A stretch of DNA of 64,000 nucleotides. Origin: Rubrivivax sp. SCN 71-131 (GTDB taxonomy: Bacteria > Pseudomonadota > Gammaproteobacteria > Burkholderiales > Burkholderiaceae_C). A program made the position numbers and the translations under genes. Below, piece after piece: positions 59,473 to 64,000 of the stretch. The notes beneath the pieces were generated by a model, which worked only from the letters and a program-made list of their open reading frames with translations, did no database searches and was not told where the DNA came from. Location of the stretch: contig MEFD01000026.1 in assembly GCA_001724995.1 (NCBI GenBank), positions 22,452 to 86,451 of the forward strand. Direction: 5' to 3'. Numbering within the stretch: the first letter of the stretch is position 1; each line of letters starts with the position of its first letter.

Positions 59473-62232
59473 ATGACCCGACCGCTCTCCGCCGCCGCCC
59501 TGGCCGCCGCCCTGCTGCTTGCCGCCTGCGGCGGCCCCTCGGAAACCGAGCTGCTGACCAAGGCCCGCGAGCTCGACGTCCAGCGCGACTATCGCGGCGC
59601 CGTGGTGCAGCTCAAGTCCGTGTTGCAGCAGAACGCGCAGAACGCCGAGGCGCGCTACCTGCTGGGCAAGGCCTTGCTCGAGCAGGGCGACTCCAAGGGT
59701 GCGCTGCTGGAACTGCGCAAGGCCTCGGATCTGCGCTTCGACAACGCCAAGGTCGTGCCGCTGCTGGCCCGGGCCATGCAGGCCGAGGGCGAGTTCGCCG
59801 AGATGACCGGCCAGTTCGGCGGCCTGCGCCTGAGCGATCCGGCGGCGCAGGCCGACCTCTCGGTGGCGCTCGCCTTCGCGCATCTGGCGCAGAAGCAGGA
59901 CGAGCAGGCCGAGGATGCGCTGGCCGACGCGCTGAAGGCCGCGCCAGCGCACCTGCAGGCGCGGCTGCTGCAGGCGCGCCTGCTCGCCGACAAGGGCCAG
60001 CCCGGCGCCGCGCAGGCGATCGTCGACCAGGTGCTGGCCGGCGATGCCAAGGCGGCGCAGGCCTGGCTGCTCAAGGGCGAACTGGCGCTCAAGGTCGACA
60101 AGGACCGCAAGGCGGCGGTCGAGGCCTTCGGCAAGGCGGTGGCAGCCGACCCCAAGCTGCTCGCCGCGCATGTCGCCACCGTAACCACGCTCTTCCAGGA
60201 AGGCGACGCCACGGCCGCCAGCGCCGCCGTGGCGGCGATGAAGAAGCACTTCCCCAGCCACCCGCGCACCCGCTTCTTCGAGGCCGAGCTCGCCTACAAC
60301 GCCAAGGACTTCAAGGCCGCGCAGGAGCACATGCGTCCGGTCGTGCAGGCGATGCCGAGCAACCCGCTCGTGCTGCAGCTGGCCGGCGCCGCCGAGTTCC
60401 GGCTCGGCAACTTCGCGCAGGCCGAGACCTACCTGGGCAAGGCGATCCAGCAGGCGCCCGAGCTGGTGCTGGCGCGCGGCATGCTCGCGCAGATCTACCT
60501 GCGCACCGGCCAGCCGCAGAAGACCTTGTCGGCGCTGGAGCCGCTGCTGCAGAGGAACCCCGGCTCCTCGGCGCTGCAGCTCGCCGCCGAAGCCCACCTG
60601 CAAAGCGGCGACACGAAGCGGGCCGAGGAGCTCTACCAGCGTGCGGCGCGACTCAAGCCCGACGACCCGCGCATCCGCACCGCGCTGGCGCTGACGCAGT
60701 TCGGCAAGGGCAATACCGATGCCGCCATCGCCGAGCTCGAGCAGATCGCCAGCACGGACAGCGGCGCACTCGCCGACCTCGCCCTGGTCAGCGCGCACCT
60801 GCGCAAGCGCGAGGTCGACAAGGCCCTGAAGGCCATCGACGCGCTGGAGCGGAAGCAACCCGACAAGCCGCTGGCGCCGATGCTGCGCGCACGCGTGCTG
60901 GCGCTGAAGAACGACTCCGAAGGCGCGCGCGCGCAGTTCGAGAAGGCGCTCGCGCGGGACAAGCTCTATTTCCCGGCGGTCGCGGGCCTGGCGGCGCTGG
61001 ACATGGCGGGCAACAAACCCGACGAGGCCCGCAAGCACTTCGACTCGCTGCTCGACGCCGACCCCGACAACGCCAACGCGCGGCTTGCGCTGGCGACCCT
61101 GCTCACGCGCACGGGCAACACCAGCGACGAGGTCGTCAAGCTGCTCGGCGAGGCCGTCAAGCTGCAGCCCGCCAACGTGCGCGCGCGGCTGATGCTCGTC
61201 AACTTCCACCTCGAGCGGCGCGAGAACGCCGAGGCCATCAAGGCGGCCCAGGAGGCCGGGCAGACCCTGGGCGACCAGCCCGAAGTCATGATGGCGCTGG
61301 GTCGTGCCTACCTCGCCGCGGGCGACCTGCAGCAGGCCGTCTCGACCTTCAACCGCCTCGCCGCAGGGCAGCCGCAGTCGCCGCAGCCCTACCTGGGCCT
61401 GGCCGATGCCAACCTGGCGCTGAAGGACCGCGAGGCGGCGGCGCGCAATCTGCAACGCGCGCTCGAGCTCGAGCCGCGGCTGATGCAGGCGTGGCGCGGC
61501 CTGGTGGCGATCGCCCTGGCGGAAAAGAAGCCGGCCGAGGCACTCGAACTCGCGCGCGCGATGCAGAAGGACCTGCCCGGCGAGGCCGTCGGCCACGTGC
61601 TGGAGGGCGACGTCGAGGTCTCCCGCGGCAACCTGAAGGGCGCGCTCGCCGCCTTCCAGAAGGGCCTGAAGAAGAACGGCGCCCAGGAAGCCGCCACGCG
61701 GGCGCACAACGCGATGGTCGCCCTCGGCCAGGGCGGCGAAGCGGAGCTGTTCGCGCAGCGCTGGATCGTCGAGCATCCGCAGGACGCGATCTTCCCCTTC
61801 TACCTTGCCGACCGCGCCCTGGCCGCGCGCGACTACGCCGTGGCCGAACAGCGTTACCGCCAGGTCATCAAGATGCAGCCCAACAACGCGCTGGCGCTCA
61901 ACAACATCGCCTGGCTGATGGTGCAGCAGTCCAAGGCTGGCGCGGTCGAGTTCGCGGAAAAGGCCAACCACCTGCTGCCCGGACGCCCGCCGCTGATGGA
62001 CACCCTGGCCAGCGCGCTGGCGGCCGAGAAGCAGATGCCGCGCGCGCTCGAGATCCAGAAGCAGGCCGTCGAGCGCGCCCCCGAGGACGGCGCGCTGCGC
62101 ATGAACCTGGCCAAGCTCTATCTGGCCAGCGAGCAAAAGGGCATGGCGCGCAGCGAGCTCGAGAAAATCGAGCGCATGGGGCGCAGGTACCCCCAGCAGG
62201 ACGAGGTCGCGAAGCTGCTGAAGGCGCTCTGA
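59473..62232 (+). CDS. prsT: PEP-CTERM/XrtA system TPR-repeat lipoprotein PrsT
   Basis: A 919-residue lipoprotein, matching the usual PrsT length of a little over 900. The ATG at 59473 opens into a signal with lipobox LLAACGG; frames before it show no signal-like sequence. The rest is more than twenty TPR-like helical repeats (for example DYRGAVVQLKSVLQQNAQNA and AVAEQRYRQVIKMQPNNALA). PrsT accompanies exosortase XrtA, exopolysaccharide synthesis and PEP-CTERM proteins, two of which lie at 20.7 and 27.0 kb. No other members of the exopolysaccharide locus are adjacent here. Confidence 0.92.
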   Translation: MTRPLSAAALAAALLLAACGGPSETELLTKARELDVQRDYRGAVVQLKSVLQQNAQNAEARYLLGKALLEQGDSKGALLELRKASDLRFDNAKVVPLLARAMQAEGEFAEMTGQFGGLRLSDPAAQADLSVALAFAHLAQKQDEQAEDALADALKAAPAHLQARLLQARLLADKGQPGAAQAIVDQVLAGDAKAAQAWLLKGELALKVDKDRKAAVEAFGKAVAADPKLLAAHVATVTTLFQEGDATAASAAVAAMKKHFPSHPRTRFFEAELAYNAKDFKAAQEHMRPVVQAMPSNPLVLQLAGAAEFRLGNFAQAETYLGKAIQQAPELVLARGMLAQIYLRTGQPQKTLSALEPLLQRNPGSSALQLAAEAHLQSGDTKRAEELYQRAARLKPDDPRIRTALALTQFGKGNTDAAIAELEQIASTDSGALADLALVSAHLRKREVDKALKAIDALERKQPDKPLAPMLRARVLALKNDSEGARAQFEKALARDKLYFPAVAGLAALDMAGNKPDEARKHFDSLLDADPDNANARLALATLLTRTGNTSDEVVKLLGEAVKLQPANVRARLMLVNFHLERRENAEAIKAAQEAGQTLGDQPEVMMALGRAYLAAGDLQQAVSTFNRLAAGQPQSPQPYLGLADANLALKDREAAARNLQRALELEPRLMQAWRGLVAIALAEKKPAEALELARAMQKDLPGEAVGHVLEGDVEVSRGNLKGALAAFQKGLKKNGAQEAATRAHNAMVALGQGGEAELFAQRWIVEHPQDAIFPFYLADRALAARDYAVAEQRYRQVIKMQPNNALALNNIAWLMVQQSKAGAVEFAEKANHLLPGRPPLMDTLASALAAEKQMPRALEIQKQAVERAPEDGALRMNLAKLYLASEQKGMARSELEKIERMGRRYPQQDEVAKLLKAL

Positions 62233-62281
62233 CGGCGGTACTCGCGCCGCGCCCGCCTCGCGGCGGCGCTTGGCCGACGCT

Positions 62282-63904
62282 TCACCCGGCGGCCTTGTCG
62301 CGCGTTCCCAGCAGCGCGCGGCAGCGTTCCTGCTGGCCGTCGGCAGCGTCCAGCCGCCGGCACACGGGTTCGAGCTGGGCGCCCAGGCGCCGCAGGGGCG
62401 CGGCGTGGCGGCCATCGCGGTTCCAGTCCTGCAGCGCAAGCCCGACGCGCTGCAACGAGCGCCCGCTGCGCTTGTAGAAGGCGCCGCTGTCCTCGGCCGC
62501 CTCGGTGAAGATCCGGCGCGCGGTCGCCTCGATGCGCTGCGCCTGCGTCGGCGCCAGATCCACCAGCGCGCGCAGGTAGCCCGCGCCCCATTGCAGCCGC
62601 GTCGCCGGACCCTGGCTCTTCTCGAAGGCCAGCGCGTACCAGCGCAGCGCCTCCTCGTTGCGCCCGAGCTTGCGGTTGAGACTGCCGAGCTGGCTCATCA
62701 GGTAATAGGGCGACGCGCTGCGCGCCAGGTTGGCCTGCAGCAGCGCCTCGGCCTCGGGCCAGAGCCCGGCGCGCTCCATCACGTAGGCCGCGTAGGGGAT
62801 CACCGCCTGCCGCTCGTAGCCGTCGCGGATGTCGCGATCGGCGCCCTGCACGTGCGCGCGCAACTCGTGCACGAGCGCCTCCGGCAGCACCGGGTGCAGC
62901 TGCGTGCGCGGAAGCTCCAGGCGCGCGAGCTCGACGCGCGCGGCCAGCGCCGAGAGGCGATCGGCGCGCGCGAGCCCGGAGTCGCCCTGCAGGCCGCGCA
63001 GCACGGGCTCGAAGACCCGCCGCCAGGGCTGGCGCTCCTGCTCGGTGTCGGCCAGCGCCCGCACCATCGCCGGTGCACCGTTGACGATGACGTCGGCCAG
63101 CGCGCGCGACTGCGCCGCATCGGCCAGCAGCGCGCGCACGCGTGTGCGCAGCGCCTCGTCGGCCTTCAGACCCTTGCCCTCGTCGCTTTCCGCCAGCGCG
63201 CGCAGCCACAGCCGCGCCACGGTGTCCGCGCTGGCCGTGCTGCCCGACGCCGAGGCCGCGATCGCCAGCTCGGCCAGCACGCCCGCGGCATCGGCGTCGG
63301 CGAGCAACTGCTCGTCGTCGGTCTCCCAGCTGTAGAAGGCGAGCATGCGCCACTCCGCCGCGGCGAGCCGTCCGCCGGTGCGCGCGTCCTGCAGCACCTC
63401 GCCCGCCGGCCGGCCGCCGGCCAGCGCCAGGCGCAGCAGCTCCATCACCTGCGCGGCCTCGGCCTCGCCGGGCAGGCGCGTGATCTCGCGCCCGTCGGGT
63501 CGCAGGAGCACCAGCGTCGGATAGCCGGCCACCTTGAACTGCTGCCCGAGCTTCTGCGCGCCGGGACGGTCGCCGTCGACGTGCACGGCGACGAAGCTGC
63601 GCGAGAGCGCGGCGAAGTCCTGCCGGTTGAAGAGCGTGGCCTTGAGCTGGTTGCACGGTGGGCACCAGGTCGCGCCCCAGTAGAGCAGCAGCGGCTTGCC
63701 CTCGCTGCGCGCGCGTGCAAAGGCGCGCTCGACGTCGGCCGGCGCCGCCGCGGGCACCCAGGCGACCTGGGTCGAGGGCGGCGCCGCGCTCGCCAGCGGG
63801 GCGCCGAGCGCCGCAAGGCTCAGCAGGAGGGTGGTCGCAAGCCCGCAGCCAAAGCGGCGCGCGCGCGCAGGCAGGTCCGGCTTCCGAGGGCAAGAAGATG
63901 GCAT
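62282..63904 (-). CDS. Periplasmic thioredoxin-fold protein with C-terminal helical repeats
   Basis: A 540-residue protein from the ATG at 63904. A signal peptide (FGCGLATTLLLSLAALGAPLASA) ends near residue 40; a thioredoxin domain with active site WCPPC (Cys81, Cys84) follows, with the cis-Pro in AGYPTLVLL. The remaining 350 residues are helical, with TPR-like units near the end (LGSLNRKLGRNEEALRWYALA). The CPPC site fits DsbD-gamma or reductase-like partners. It converges on prsT with a 49-bp gap. Substrate unknown. Confidence 0.88.
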   Translation of the reverse strand: MPSSCPRKPDLPARARRFGCGLATTLLLSLAALGAPLASAAPPSTQVAWVPAAAPADVERAFARARSEGKPLLLYWGATWCPPCNQLKATLFNRQDFAALSRSFVAVHVDGDRPGAQKLGQQFKVAGYPTLVLLRPDGREITRLPGEAEAAQVMELLRLALAGGRPAGEVLQDARTGGRLAAAEWRMLAFYSWETDDEQLLADADAAGVLAELAIAASASGSTASADTVARLWLRALAESDEGKGLKADEALRTRVRALLADAAQSRALADVIVNGAPAMVRALADTEQERQPWRRVFEPVLRGLQGDSGLARADRLSALAARVELARLELPRTQLHPVLPEALVHELRAHVQGADRDIRDGYERQAVIPYAAYVMERAGLWPEAEALLQANLARSASPYYLMSQLGSLNRKLGRNEEALRWYALAFEKSQGPATRLQWGAGYLRALVDLAPTQAQRIEATARRIFTEAAEDSGAFYKRSGRSLQRVGLALQDWNRDGRHAAPLRRLGAQLEPVCRRLDAADGQQERCRALLGTRDKAAG

Positions 63905-63966
63905 TGGTAGATGTTGGCCCCTATCGGACCATGTGGTGCAAGTAGAAGCCAACACCCCCGTTCAAA

Positions 63967-63993
63967 CCGTGCATGCGGATTTCCCGCACACGG
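63967..63993. other. Bulged hairpin at the right edge, resembling a group II intron/maturase element
   Basis: CCGTG (63967-63971) pairs with CACGG (63989-63993) and TGCGG (63974-63978) with CCGCA (63984-63988), leaving a 2-nt CA bulge and a 5-nt loop. From memory, this CCGTGCATGCGG...CCGCACACGG stem with following CTTACC is common upstream of group II intron reverse transcriptases in proteobacteria. The window ends 7 nt later, so no reverse transcriptase can be seen. Confidence 0.4.
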
Positions 63994-64000
63994 CTTACCA

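Noticed and set aside
59335..62439. 1034-codon minus-strand frame opposite prsT
   Set aside because: Leu/Gly/Arg/Gln-rich shadow of a GC-rich TPR gene; no domain pattern, while the plus strand has lipobox and TPRs.

Overview
The window is very GC-rich, densely packed DNA with no rRNA, tRNA, CRISPR or phage genes. It looks like a chromosomal segment of a betaproteobacterium of the order Burkholderiales, probably a Rubrivivax/Leptothrix/Methylibium-type lineage. The reasons are gene content and order (mnmG-rsmG-LysE-parA...parB, rsmI/yraN/SIS/dolP, pilT-pilU next to yggS, recG-oxyR, ubiA, PEP-CTERM proteins with PrsT) and protein sequences typical of that group. Species cannot be fixed from the sequence alone.

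Layout. 1-5.9 kb: two membrane-anchored Ser/Thr kinases (the first cut by the window edge), a small membrane protein, a LysM/polysaccharide-deacetylase lipoprotein and a TPR lipoprotein, in one likely operon. 5.8-6.8 kb: a convergent LysM-TPR lipoprotein. 7.0-14.0 kb: mnmG, rsmG, a LysE exporter, parA, a GNAT enzyme, argC on the opposite strand, and parB; two parS-like sites lie inside mnmG and rsmG, so the whole block is a chromosome-partition locus. 14.0-15.2 kb: an MFS transporter. 15.5-20.4 kb: the prkA-yeaH-spoVR stress operon. 20.6-21.6 kb: a PEP-CTERM protein. 21.6-25.2 kb: FAD-linked oxidase, cobalamin adenosyltransferase, and a DAHP synthase gene preceded by an aromatic-residue leader peptide and an intrinsic terminator (attenuator). 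25.2-27.8 kb: a winged-helix/TPR regulator divergent from a second PEP-CTERM protein. 27.7-33.0 kb: ilvA, tldD, rsmI, yraN, a DiaA-like SIS protein and a BON lipoprotein. 33.0-41.4 kb: a hydroxyisobutyrate-type dehydrogenase, pilU, pilT, yggS, an Lrp regulator, a CnoX-like thioredoxin, glutamate dehydrogenase, proC and a small lipoprotein. 41.6-50.6 kb: prfC, a collapsed PIN-toxin remnant, ubiA, a PaiB-type flavoprotein, oxyR, recG, queA, tgt.

50.6-55.7 kb is the most unusual part: a C39-peptidase ABC exporter, an HlyD adaptor, a previously uncalled 47-residue double-glycine peptide gene, a LuxR-type regulator without a luxI, and a divergent RsaM-like (DUF4902-like) gene. Three related CTG-N10-CAG palindromes sit upstream of the peptide gene and between luxR and the RsaM-like gene, which suggests a quorum-sensing-controlled secreted peptide of about 11 residues. 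55.8-59.3 kb: a TAP-like hydrolase and a NatA/NatB-type ABC transporter in one operon. 59.5-62.2 kb: the PEP-CTERM system TPR lipoprotein PrsT. 62.3-63.9 kb: a periplasmic thioredoxin-fold protein. The right edge has a bulged hairpin of the kind seen in group II intron/maturase elements, but it is cut by the window.

Several genes (proC, ubiA, parB, the SIS gene, the adenosyltransferase and the aroG leader) carry a -10-like hexamer only 7-8 nt before the ATG and no Shine-Dalgarno, suggesting leaderless transcripts.
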